Shown piece by piece: positions 8,385 through 15,734 of a stretch of 64,000 bases of DNA. Below the pieces are notes generated by a model, which had not been told where the DNA came from, ran no database searches, and saw nothing but the letters and a program-made list of their open reading frames with translations. Both the position numbers and the translations under genes were made by a program. Each line of letters starts with the position of its first letter. The first letter of the stretch is position 1. The DNA is from CAMCXE01 sp046347475 (GTDB lineage Bacteria > Pseudomonadota > Gammaproteobacteria > Pseudomonadales > Cellvibrionaceae): assembly GCA_046347475.1 (NCBI GenBank), contig JAXMGD010000001.1:1116001-1180000 (forward strand), read 5' to 3'.

Positions 8385-8954
8385 TTAAAGTGGTGTGCAG
8401 GTTGCTGAAATCAATGCACTATATGTTCGTGGGCTACCAGTGATATCTGGGCAAGTTACTTGTTGATTTGAGATGTTTCCGTTCGCGCATAGAGAAATTA
8501 ATTCGTTCATGGCTGCCTCCTTTGCTTCATTACATCCGACATCCTTTATAGCTTGATTTGTTGCGTAAGCCGACCTCAAAAGAACACTGCTTGTGCCTCT
8601 CGCACTAATTGGCTTTGGTTTTTTGTTTTCGGTTTCAAAATATTTTTGTAGGGTTTCACTTACACAGCCCAAGTATAATTTATACATGGGTTCTTGATAT
8701 TTATCTTCTTTTATTTGGGAAAGAGCACCAGTTAGATTTTTTTTTGCTATTTCCGCGTTAGCCCCTACAGATGCATCACGCCAACTTTTTATAGCAGAGT
8801 TAACATCAGTTTTAAATGACAGTGATTGCAGGTTGCCAGCACCACATAGCGTTTGGACACCCTGAATCTCATCCGCTGTTGGGAATGAGAGAGCTTGATG
8901 CGGATAAACCAAAAAAGCGCAAATTATTGAAACGCAAAAAAGCTTAGACTTCAT
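8385..8954 (-). CDS. Cassette gene, exported 189-residue protein
   Basis: 189 residues. MKSKLFCVSIICAFLVYPHQALS is a signal peptide. Cysteines in the mature part (QTLCGAG, LYLGCVSE, KDVGCNEA, SLCANG, VTCPD, ATCTPL) point to an oxidising compartment. It is the first gene of the cassette between attC3 and attC2 and is followed 18 bases later by another secreted cysteine-rich protein, so the two are probably co-expressed. I do not recognise the family. Confidence 0.7.
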   Translation of the reverse strand: MKSKLFCVSIICAFLVYPHQALSFPTADEIQGVQTLCGAGNLQSLSFKTDVNSAIKSWRDASVGANAEIAKKNLTGALSQIKEDKYQEPMYKLYLGCVSETLQKYFETENKKPKPISARGTSSVLLRSAYATNQAIKDVGCNEAKEAAMNELISLCANGNISNQQVTCPDITGSPRTYSALISATCTPL

Positions 8955-8984
8955 AAAGTTTCCTCATTGATATCGATTAATGGT

Positions 8985-9101
8985 GCCTAACGCCAAGCAC
9001 AGCAGAAACTTTTGCGTAGTATTTTTTTGTGCGTAAAATGAGCGTAGCGAATGCACAAAAAATACGGAGTGCAAGTTTTCTGCTGGTGCAAATGGTTAGG
9101 T
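8985..9101 (-). other. attC recombination site 3
   Basis: Cores GCCTAAC (8985-8991) and GTTAGGT (9095-9101). The 117-bp site folds along almost its full length: GCACAGCAGAAACTTTTGC near the left end pairs with GCAAGTTTTCTGCTGGTGC near the right end, and TATTTTTTTGTGC with GCACAAAAAATA. Confidence 0.85.
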
Positions 9102-9298
9102 TTAAGCGCGATGCCCGAAGCAACCAGTACTGCACCCAAACCCAACGAATTAATTTGGCCCCTAAAGTGAACTAGCACGATATTGCCAGCTGGATTTATG
9201 GGGCATGTATTGTGTGCAGCCTAGTACAGGACAAACGCACTTTAAAACTACCGAAAATTTATTAAAAACGTTGTACCGGAAAACCCAAACTGAGCGGA
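9102..9298 (-). other. Cassette with no recognisable gene
   Basis: The cassette between attC4 and attC3 holds only about 200 bases. Its first 100 bases (leftward) are the leader repeat also found at 7000-7109. A short frame reading INSLGLGAVLVASGIALKPN runs into attC3 and may be a relic. It could be a non-coding or promoter-carrying cassette. Confidence 0.5.
9195..9298 (-). repeat. Cassette-leader repeat, copy 2
   Basis: Nearly identical to 7000-7109 and placed in the same way, directly after the R' core of an attC on the leftward strand. AT-rich blocks (TTTTTAATAAATTTTC) precede GCGTTTGTCCTGTACTAG, so promoter activity is possible. Confidence 0.75.
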
Positions 9299-9376
9299 AC
9301 CTAACGCCCAAACTCAGCCGCCCGCTTGCCGTAGCGAAGCGAAGGCAAGTGGATCGGCTGGAGTGTCTTGTTAGCC
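9299..9376 (-). other. attC recombination site 4
   Basis: Cores ACCTAAC (9299-9305) and GTTAGCC (9370-9376) enclose CAGCCG..CTTGCC and GGCAAG..CGGCTG around GTAGCGAAGCGA. 78 bp. Confidence 0.85.
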
Positions 9377-9383
9377 AATATTT

Positions 9384-10139
9384 CTACTTGGTAGTTTCCT
9401 TTTGCTTTTGCCAAGATTTCTCACCGATAGAATTGATGCGCTCATTAATATTCTGAGGAGTCAAGCCATCCATTAATTCTTTATGAGTGCCAGGGAAAAT
9501 AAAATATTGCACACCTTTTTCTATTCCCACATTGCGCAGTTTTATGCAGTCGCCTTTAGAGTCCCTAGCTTTGCAGACCATATGACCTATAAGCTCATGT
9601 AGCTGTATCGAACCTTCGCCAAGTTTGCACTTTGGCCCTTGATCCGCAACTACTGCAAAAACATGTTTTTGCTCATAAATAACTGCTGCTACATCACCTG
9701 TTGTTACTCCAAGGTCAGTGTCAAAACCGCCCAAAGGAATGACAATAAATGGAACCCGGTCAGCGTTGATGCTGGGTTTCCCTGGGAGGGGGTAGCGTAA
9801 AGATGTTTCGGGTTGATCTGTTTGACCAGGAGTATTTTTTGAATACGGTGAACCATCCGCATCGAGTCCCATTTTTGCGTCGAAAAAAATGGTGTCGTTT
9901 TTTAATTTCAGTATTGTGGTGTTGTGATTTTGGTCGCTATTGCATCCATATTTTAGCTTCACTCCGTCACATGTATTTTTTGTATCGCATTCGGTAAACC
10001 GTGAGCTAAATTTCTGGCCTACTGGCGTTCCGTTTAAATTGACGCCATCAACTGGACTACTTTGAAGTGATATGGTTTTTTCTGCTGCAAGAGAGGAGCC
10101 GCAGATTAGTAACATTACAGCCAATTTTTTGAAGTGCAT
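9384..10139 (-). CDS. GH75 chitosanase-like secreted protein in a cassette
   Basis: 251 residues; MHFKKLAVMLLICGSSLAAE is a signal peptide. The core matches the GH75 chitosanase pattern: FFDAKMGLDADGS, then QPETSLRYP, VPFIVIPLGG, LGVTTGDVAAVIY and FAVVADQGPKCKLGEGS. In GH75 the catalytic acids are an Asp and a Glu in the last segment, and both the D of VVADQ and the E of LGEGS are present. It would cut chitosan or a related amino-polysaccharide outside the cytoplasm. It fills the cassette 9371-10169 alone and ends 8 bases before attC4. Its length and motifs suggest it is intact. Confidence 0.7.
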   Translation of the reverse strand: MHFKKLAVMLLICGSSLAAEKTISLQSSPVDGVNLNGTPVGQKFSSRFTECDTKNTCDGVKLKYGCNSDQNHNTTILKLKNDTIFFDAKMGLDADGSPYSKNTPGQTDQPETSLRYPLPGKPSINADRVPFIVIPLGGFDTDLGVTTGDVAAVIYEQKHVFAVVADQGPKCKLGEGSIQLHELIGHMVCKARDSKGDCIKLRNVGIEKGVQYFIFPGTHKELMDGLTPQNINERINSIGEKSWQKQKETTK

Positions 10140-11441
10140 GACCTCTCCTTATGACTTAATGGCTAACATTGTTGTCAGACGGAATGGATCCGTCTAACAC
10201 GATTTTTGTTTCCGTCTAACATGTCTCCGCTCGCTGCCCAATTCAATCTTTAATCCATTAAAATCAAGCATTTAATGCAAGCCTGTTAAAGAGCCGTTGG
10301 CCGCTGTAATTTTGTTATGACGGAATGAATCCGTCTAACGCCATTTGGGCCAATCCGTCTGATGAAGTGGGCAATTGCAAGTGCGTATCCGTGAGCGCTC
10401 GCCATGCCTATATGATTGCAGCGAACCTGCACTTGTTATTTTGTTGAAGAGTTCAGCTTTTATACTTTTTCTGTGTGGATATCGCAAGTGATTTTTGGAA
10501 AAAAATAACGAGATATAGTGGTAACTATCTTTCAATTTTGGATTATTACAAAAACGCTTGTTTGCGATTGTTATTTAATTTGGTTTTATGTGCCTGAGTC
10601 CAGTTAATGTGCACCAAGAAAATTATCCGCGCTCTGTTTTGATGCTTGGTCATTAGGCTTGTTTGCTACATCTCTTGGGATATAAAAAATATATGCCCCT
10701 TTTGAGATTTTTCTTCGGTCCATTGGTGAGCACCTTCGCTGCTGGTTTTTTATTGGTGAACCTTGGTTTGGTTGGGATTTTTTGGTTGGCGATGGCCCAT
10801 TGCAATTTTTGGGGGGCGTTGACATGGATTTTTTGGGGGGTGAGAGGTTGCCTAACGAGGTAATAGCCTTTGGTGGTTGTTTTGGCGTGATGGCTGGCGG
10901 GGTGGTCTTCGCAATTGTTGGTGTTGCTTAGAATGTGAATGGGTTAATCCTCTAGTGTTATTCGCTAATTGGAAAATCGAATAACTATTGAGCCTCACGA
11001 ACCGCCCTTCGACACACTCAGGGCGAACGGAATCTTCAATTTAATGAGATTGGCTTTTAGCGTGTTTTTTGGGAAGGAGGTGGTTTGTTGGATATTGGGT
11101 GGAATATTGGATATTGGGTGGAATATTGGAATGGGTGGGTTTAAACCCCCTCCCGGCCTCCCCCTTCAGAAGGGGGAGGGGCGTAGGGGCTGCTATCGAG
11201 GTAGTTTGTTGGATTTTGGGTGGTATTGGAGGGGGTGGGTTTAAACCCCCTTTCGGCCTCGCCCTTGGGGAACAATGTCATTAAGTTCGCGCAGTTCCCT
11301 CACCCTAGCCCTCTCCCAGAGGGAGAGGGGACAGTAGCTGCTAAACCTTGGGGAGGGGGAGAGGCTTGAGTTCATCCTTGTTTAATTACTTGCTTCGCAC
11401 ATCACGCTTACTTAATTAATTACCGAACTTATCACCCAGGC
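10140..11441. other. Gene-poor region with repeats between cassettes and nif operon
   Basis: About 1.3 kb with no supported gene. The cassette-boundary core GGCTAAC is at 10163-10169. Repeats of CCGTCTAAC occur at about 10190, 10213 and 10331; two lie in the hairpin context ACGGAATG.ATCCGT. Further right are GGATATTGGGTGGAATATT units (11088-11130), two copies of GGTGGGTTTAAACCCCCT (11135 and 11236) and several GC-rich interspersed inverted repeats. No integrase gene is present. Confidence 0.55.
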
Positions 11442-12791
11442 TCAGTTGCCCGCCGCGCCTTCCGCCAAGCGTGGGGGTTCGGTTATGGGGTTGTGGTGGT
11501 TGGTGGTTTCGCCTTCGCCGATGATTTCATCCACGGTTAATTGCTCTTCTTCATCCACCGTGCGGGTGTTGACGACGCAGCGGTTGAGGTTGGCGGTGGT
11601 GGGGAGGTGGAACATGGTGTTGCAGAGCAGCCCTTCTAATATGGCGCGCAGGCCGCGGGCGCCGGTGCCGCGGGTGACGGCTTGTTGGGCGATGAGGGTG
11701 ATGGCGTCTTCGCTGAATTGCAGGTCTACGCCCTGCAGGGCAAATAGGTGGTGGTATTGCTTGGTGAGGGCGTTGCGGGGGTCTTTGAGGATGGATTTGA
11801 GGGCCTCTACGTCTAGGTCTTGCAGGAAGGTGACTATGGGGAAGCGGCCGATAAATTCGGGGATGAGGCCGAATTGATGTAGGTCGTCCGGTTGCAAGGC
11901 GGCTAATAATTCGTCGTTGGTGGCGGCGGCGTCTTTTTCCACTTTGGCGTTAAAGCCGATGCTGACGATGGCGGGTTTGAGGCGTTTGCTGATGAGTTCG
12001 GTAAGGCCGGAAAAGGCGCCGCCGACGATAAATAAAATATTGCTGGTGTTCATTACCACATCTTCTGAGTGGCCGTCCCGGCGGCCCGCTTTGGGCAGGC
12101 GCACTTCGGTGCCTTCTACCATTTTTAATAATGCCTGTTGTACGCCCTCGCCGGAGATGTCGCGCACGGCGGAGCCGCCTGCGCCCCGGCGGGCCAGTTT
12201 GTCGATTTCATCTATGTACACAATGCCCCATTGGGCCTGTTGCACGTCGCCATTGGCGGCATCCAGCAGGCGTTTAAGCAGGCTGTCTACGTCTTCGCCT
12301 ACGTAACCGGCTTGGGTGAGTGAGGTGGCATCGCCCACCACTATGGGCACGCCAATGATGCGGGCGAGGGTTTTCACCAGCAGAGTTTTGCCGGAGCCGG
12401 AGGGGCCAGCGAGCAGTACGTTGGATTTTTCCAGCTCCACCCCGGCCATGGTGTGTATGTGGGCGAAGGGCTGGCTGTTGGCCTGGGCGTTAAAGCGCAG
12501 GTAGTGGTTGTGCACGGCCACGGCCAGGGTGCGTTTGGCTTGTTCTTGGCCGACGATGTATTCATCCAGAAAAGCTTTTATGGCTACTGGGGTTTTTAAT
12601 TCGGGTTTGACGGCGGCGGCCTTGCGGCCCCAGCTGCTGACTACCTGATAGGCGAGTTTGATGCACTGCTCGCAGATGTGGCCGTCGTTGCCTGCAATCA
12701 GCGGTACTTCGGCGGTTTTGGGGGTTCCGCAAAAGGAGCAGCAAGGGGTGGCCTTGGCTGCGGTTAGTTCTGTTCCGGTTTCTTCTGCCAT
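11442..12791 (-). CDS. clpX: nif-linked ClpX unfoldase
   Basis: 449 residues from the ATG at 12791. It has a four-cysteine zinc finger (C18, C21, C40, C43), Walker A GPSGSGKT at 129-136, the pore loop GYVGED, Walker B IVYIDEIDK, the IGF tripeptide needed for ClpP docking (VSIGFNAK), PEFIGRFP, and the GARGLR sensor. It should unfold substrates for ClpP. A second ClpX in this place of the nif operon is known from Azotobacter, where it influences NifB and NifEN levels. The start chosen gives a normal ClpX N-terminus; a longer frame to 12947 would add 52 proline-rich residues that only shadow nifM. It overlaps the end of nifM by 28 bases and is the last gene of the operon. Confidence 0.9.
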   Translation of the reverse strand: MAEETGTELTAAKATPCCSFCGTPKTAEVPLIAGNDGHICEQCIKLAYQVVSSWGRKAAAVKPELKTPVAIKAFLDEYIVGQEQAKRTLAVAVHNHYLRFNAQANSQPFAHIHTMAGVELEKSNVLLAGPSGSGKTLLVKTLARIIGVPIVVGDATSLTQAGYVGEDVDSLLKRLLDAANGDVQQAQWGIVYIDEIDKLARRGAGGSAVRDISGEGVQQALLKMVEGTEVRLPKAGRRDGHSEDVVMNTSNILFIVGGAFSGLTELISKRLKPAIVSIGFNAKVEKDAAATNDELLAALQPDDLHQFGLIPEFIGRFPIVTFLQDLDVEALKSILKDPRNALTKQYHHLFALQGVDLQFSEDAITLIAQQAVTRGTGARGLRAILEGLLCNTMFHLPTTANLNRCVVNTRTVDEEEQLTVDEIIGEGETTNHHNPITEPPRLAEGAAGN

Positions 12792-13687
12792 GGCACTGTC
12801 TCCGCTTGAGTTGAGGGGGTGGCACCCAGGAGGGTTTTTAGCCAGGTGCGCTGGGCCAGGTTGCGCTGGCGCTGGGTGAGTTGTTGGCGCAGTTTGTCCA
12901 TCACCTCGCTTAAGGGTTTTACCCCGGCGGGGTGGATCTGTTCGCACCAGAGCAGGTGGTAGCCCACGGGGGATTCAATGGGCGGGCTGATGGTGCCGGC
13001 ATGCATTTGGAATAGGTGGGCATCCAGGTCCGGGTAGAGGGTGCCCGGTTGTACTGTGCCGAGGCTGCCGCCGTTGAGGGCGGTGGGGCATTCGGAGTGT
13101 TTGAGGGCCTGTTCGCTAAAACGGCGCGGGTGGCGGTTGAGCCGCTCGGCGATGGCGCTGATGCGTTTGAGGGCTTGCTCGGGGGTGTTCTCGGCGAATT
13201 CTGGGTTAATGGTGATGAGTATGTGGGAGACGCTACGGGTTTCCGGCAGGCTGAATTTTTCCCGGTGCAGGTAGTAGAAGAGTTCAACATCTTGGTCTTC
13301 CACATCGGCCACGCTGCTGCTGACCAGGTTCAAGATGGCTTCCACTCGCAGCTCCCGCTCTAGGGCGATAAACAGGTCTTCCTCGCAGAGGTCCGCCTGG
13401 GCTAGGGCTTGGCTGTAGGCGTCTTCGTCTTCGAAGCGGTCGCGGATCAGCCCCAGGGCGTGGTGCACTTCGGATTGGGCCACCACCACATGGCGGGCCT
13501 CGGGGCTGCCCAGCACGGCCCGCTCCATAAAGACTTCTTTCTCGGCGATGCTGCGGGCGGCGTTGAGGGCTTCGTCATCGAGGCTGTTAAGGCTTGCGCC
13601 GTAGCGCTCGCTGGCGATGCGCAGCAATCGGTAGTTGAGGGTGTTGGCGGTGGGGGTATCCACCAGGATGGGGTGTTTAGCCATCAT
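12764..13687 (-). CDS. nifM: NifM, parvulin-type prolyl isomerase for NifH
   Basis: 307 residues from the ATG at 13687 (MMAKHPILVD); a second ATG follows at 13684. The N-terminal 150 residues are helical and NifM-specific; the C-terminal part is a parvulin domain: SVSHILITINPEF, RFSEQALKHSECPT, GGSLGTVQPGTLYP and GYHLLWCEQIHP. NifM is needed to mature the Fe protein NifH. The gene overlaps the stop of nifZ by 11 bases and the start of clpX by 28, so it is embedded in a tight operon. nifH itself is not in the window. Confidence 0.9.
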   Translation of the reverse strand: MMAKHPILVDTPTANTLNYRLLRIASERYGASLNSLDDEALNAARSIAEKEVFMERAVLGSPEARHVVVAQSEVHHALGLIRDRFEDEDAYSQALAQADLCEEDLFIALERELRVEAILNLVSSSVADVEDQDVELFYYLHREKFSLPETRSVSHILITINPEFAENTPEQALKRISAIAERLNRHPRRFSEQALKHSECPTALNGGSLGTVQPGTLYPDLDAHLFQMHAGTISPPIESPVGYHLLWCEQIHPAGVKPLSEVMDKLRQQLTQRQRNLAQRTWLKTLLGATPSTQAETVPWQKKPEQN

Positions 13688-14186
13688 AGTCGTCACCTTG
13701 AGCCGCACGGGCTTTGCGTAGGGGGTTGGTCTCCTGCGGGGTGTTGATCGGGTTTTCGCAGACTTCGAGCATGGTTTCGGGCAGTTGGAATTCCCGCCCG
13801 GCAAAGCGCACGTGGTAGTAGAGGCGGCCGGGCTCGCGCACCACTTTTACCACTTCGCCCTGCTGGCCTTTTTCCGCCACTATGCTGCCGCCGCTGGACA
13901 GGGTGGTTTTGGCGAGCACCGCATCGCGGAATTCGAATTGGTTGGGTATCCATTCTTCATCGGCGCGGATCAGTTCTTCTTCCCGGCAGCCGACGATGCA
14001 GCCAGCTTCGAAGAAGTGCACCCGGTAGATGAGCTGGTCTTGCAGGTAGGTGCCCACGTCGTACACCACACCCACGGAGCCGCGCTTAAGCAGCATGTCA
14101 CCGATCTCTTTGCCGGGGTAGGTGCCGTCGTTGCGCACGTTGCGGATGACGCGGACCTCGTCGCCGTATTGGTAGGCTGGCAGCAT
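13677..14186 (-). CDS. nifZ: NifZ, P-cluster assembly factor
   Basis: 169 residues from the ATG at 14186. The N-terminal half reads YQYGDEVRVIRNVRNDGTYP, KRGSVGVVYDVGTYLQDQ and YRVHF, and a second similar unit follows at about 85-125 (VLAKTTLSSGGSIVAEKG and YYHVRFAG), as in NifZ proteins with two SH3-like repeats. NifZ helps form the second P-cluster in NifDK. The C-terminus overlaps nifM. Upstream, an unusual 665-base repeat-rich gap separates it from nifW. Confidence 0.9.
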   Translation of the reverse strand: MLPAYQYGDEVRVIRNVRNDGTYPGKEIGDMLLKRGSVGVVYDVGTYLQDQLIYRVHFFEAGCIVGCREEELIRADEEWIPNQFEFRDAVLAKTTLSSGGSIVAEKGQQGEVVKVVREPGRLYYHVRFAGREFQLPETMLEVCENPINTPQETNPLRKARAAQGDDYDG

Positions 14187-14851
14187 GGTGGGGACCTCGT
14201 TTGGGTTGGTGGGGCTCCTGGGGTGTTTACCGTTATTCCTCAATGGCTTGCATAATTCTTCGGTACATCGGCGAGTACATCTCGGTGTCTATACCGCGCC
14301 TCCGGCGGGTTACTTTTCTTTGGGTGGCCAAAGAAAAGTAACCAAAAGAAAGGCCACCCTGCTTTTGGGTTTTGCTACGCAAAACTACCCTCCCTCCGGC
14401 ACAATTTTCGGGGTCGTCGCGAAGGGCCATCCATGGCCCTCCACTCCTCAATTGGGCATCCCGCCCAATTGACCCCCAAAATTGCACCTCTACTCGGCCA
14501 AAAGAAGGGATCTGCCTTGGTGACCGGTGAATCTTTCAAACAGCTTTTTTCAGCTGTTCTGATATGTTTTTTTCGTTCCCATGCCTTTTCTTACGCCCTC
14601 TTACCCTCACCCCAAACCTCTCCCAATGAGAGAGGGAGCTAAGAGTGGGGGCTCCGGCGTTGTTCCTCGTTCCCATGCTCCGCGTGGGAATGCATATCTT
14701 CTTTCTATCCCGATGCCGTTGAGCCAGGGCATGGCCGTAGGGGCAACCCTTGTGGTTGCCCGGGTTTTACCTCGCCCTTGCATTACAGGCTGCCGGGCAG
14801 AGGGCACCCACAAGGGGTGCCCCTACGCAATGGCGTTGCGGCGCGCTGGGG
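14187..14851. other. Repeat-filled gap inside the nif operon
   Basis: 665 bases with no supported gene between nifW and nifZ, where neighbouring nif genes mostly overlap or nearly touch. It contains a perfect 16-bp hairpin (14308-14343), a GGCCATCCATGGCC palindrome, CCCAATTG units, TCCCTCTCTCATTGGGAGAGG-type repeats, and GCACCCACAAGGGGTGC. A leftward frame ending IMQAIEE at 14233 could be a relic but has no recognised match. Confidence 0.6.
14308..14343. repeat. Perfect 16-bp inverted repeat
   Basis: GGTTACTTTTCTTTGG (14308-14323) pairs with CCAAAGAAAAGTAACC (14328-14343) across GTGG. It is followed by AAAAGAAAGGCCACCC, giving a second partial fold. It resembles interspersed elements common in proteobacteria. 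Confidence 0.85.
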
Positions 14852-15202
14852 CTACTTCAAATCCCCCATCAGTGAATCCAACGAGACAAAGGTCGTCTGT
14901 GGCCCCTGCATTTTGTAGATTTTCAGCACGGCTTCGGTTTTGGCGTCCGAGTGCACGAAGTCTTCGTAGGCCTGGGTGAGCAGGCTTTTGTAGACGGCGG
15001 CGGTGGCGGCGTCGTTGCCTTCGTATTCGGCCAAGGAGGCTTGGGCTTGGCTGAGGTAGTCGTGGTAGCGCTGCATGATGTGCAGGCGGTTGACCAGAAC
15101 CACGGTGGTGTCAAAAGGGATTTGGAAGTAGTTCAGGAAATCCTCGGCTGAACTGAGTTCTTCTAAATCATCGTGCAGGCTGGTGGTTTGATTCGGTTCC
15201 AT
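14852..15202 (-). CDS. nifW: NifW, nitrogenase MoFe maturation/protection protein
   Basis: 116 residues, the normal NifW length. It shows the family pattern LHDDLEELSSAEDFLNYFQI near the start, then VNRLHIMQRYHDYLSQA and AVYKSLLTQAYEDFVHSDA. NifW is associated with the MoFe protein and protects it or assists its assembly. The start lies 7 bases after the stop of the TPR gene, so the two are co-translated. The 3' side is the repeat-filled gap. Confidence 0.9.
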   Translation of the reverse strand: MEPNQTTSLHDDLEELSSAEDFLNYFQIPFDTTVVLVNRLHIMQRYHDYLSQAQASLAEYEGNDAATAAVYKSLLTQAYEDFVHSDAKTEAVLKIYKMQGPQTTFVSLDSLMGDLK

Positions 15203-15209
15203 AAATACC

Positions 15210-15734
15210 TCAACGGCTGGCGCGCAGGCGGGAGTTATCTGCCACGGGGGCAGGGCTGATGGAGTGCAGCAGGGCCTTGGCCCCTAGGCGGTCTTTACTG
15301 TCGAACTCCACCACCTTTTTGAGCATATAGATGCCATCGGCTATGTTGCCCATGCGCAGGTTTAAATAGGCCGCGCCCTTCAGGGCCAAGAGGTAAAAAC
15401 GCACCAGGGTGAAGGACACCAACACGCCATTGGCCAGGTGGTGAAAGGACAGCTTCAACCAGTCCGCCGGGAAGCTAATAGCCGGGGCCACCGCCCGCAT
15501 GGCTTGAAAGGCTATGTCCAGAGCGTCTTGGTAGCGGTGTTGGTAGTAATAAAAGCGGTACAGGGCCACCAACACGGTGAGGTCCTCAGGGGTTAGGGCG
15601 TAGGCCTGCTTGAGGAGCGGCTCGGCGGCACCTTCGCCATAGGCGTTGGCGGCGCGCTGCAGCAGGGCGGTTACCTCTTCGGAATGGTTTAGGTCGAAAT
15701 AGAGCAATTGCCCTTCAAAGTTTTGCAGGTCCAT
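15210..15734 (-). CDS. TPR-like protein of the nif operon, function unknown
   Basis: 174 residues. It appears helical with TPR-like repeats: LLQRAANAYGEGAAEPLLKQ, LTVLVALYRFYYYQHRYQDA and KGAAYLNLRMGNIADGIYML, the last a clear TPR-type helix pair. No signal peptide. Its ATG overlaps the cysE stop in TAATG, and nifW starts 7 bases after its stop, so it is expressed as an integral part of the nif operon. TPR proteins usually mediate protein contacts, so an adaptor role with NifW, NifZ or NifDK is a reasonable inference, but I cannot assign a gene name. Confidence 0.75.
   Translation of the reverse strand: MDLQNFEGQLLYFDLNHSEEVTALLQRAANAYGEGAAEPLLKQAYALTPEDLTVLVALYRFYYYQHRYQDALDIAFQAMRAVAPAISFPADWLKLSFHHLANGVLVSFTLVRFYLLALKGAAYLNLRMGNIADGIYMLKKVVEFDSKDRLGAKALLHSISPAPVADNSRLRASR

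Larger units (their letters stand above)
7110..10169 (-). mobile_element. Integron cassette array lacking an integrase (CALIN)
   Basis: Four full attC sites (7110-7177, 7937-7991, 8985-9101, 9299-9376) and a fifth core at 10163-10169 delimit four complete cassettes. Read leftward, each cassette's 5' core is the exact complement of its own 3' R'' core: GTTATGC/GCATAAC, GTTAGGC/GCCTAAC, GTTAGGT/ACCTAAC and GTTAGCC/GGCTAAC. That match is expected of excisable cassettes and fixes the orientation, which agrees with all the genes being leftward. No intI gene is visible in the window, so this is a cluster of attC sites without integrase. Contents are mostly small secreted or lipoprotein products plus a GH75-like enzyme. 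Confidence 0.85.

Noticed and set aside
10331..10430. GTCTAACGCC considered as a fifth complete attC site
   Set aside because: A matching GTTRRRY core and long stem could not be found; only the boundary core at 10163-10169 is supported.
10604..10825. Leftward 73-residue frame that starts 26 bases after a GTTAGGC core, like a cassette gene
   Set aside because: No matching attC lies after its stop and no partner palindrome follows the core; composition is not convincingly coding.
11446..11877. Long rightward frames opposite clpX, nifM, cysE and nifV
   Set aside because: They are high-GC antisense shadows of genes with clear family motifs.
14233..14487. Leftward 84-residue frame just before nifZ
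   Set aside because: Most of it is read through interspersed repeats (the 16-bp inverted repeat); only the last 20 residues could be a relic.
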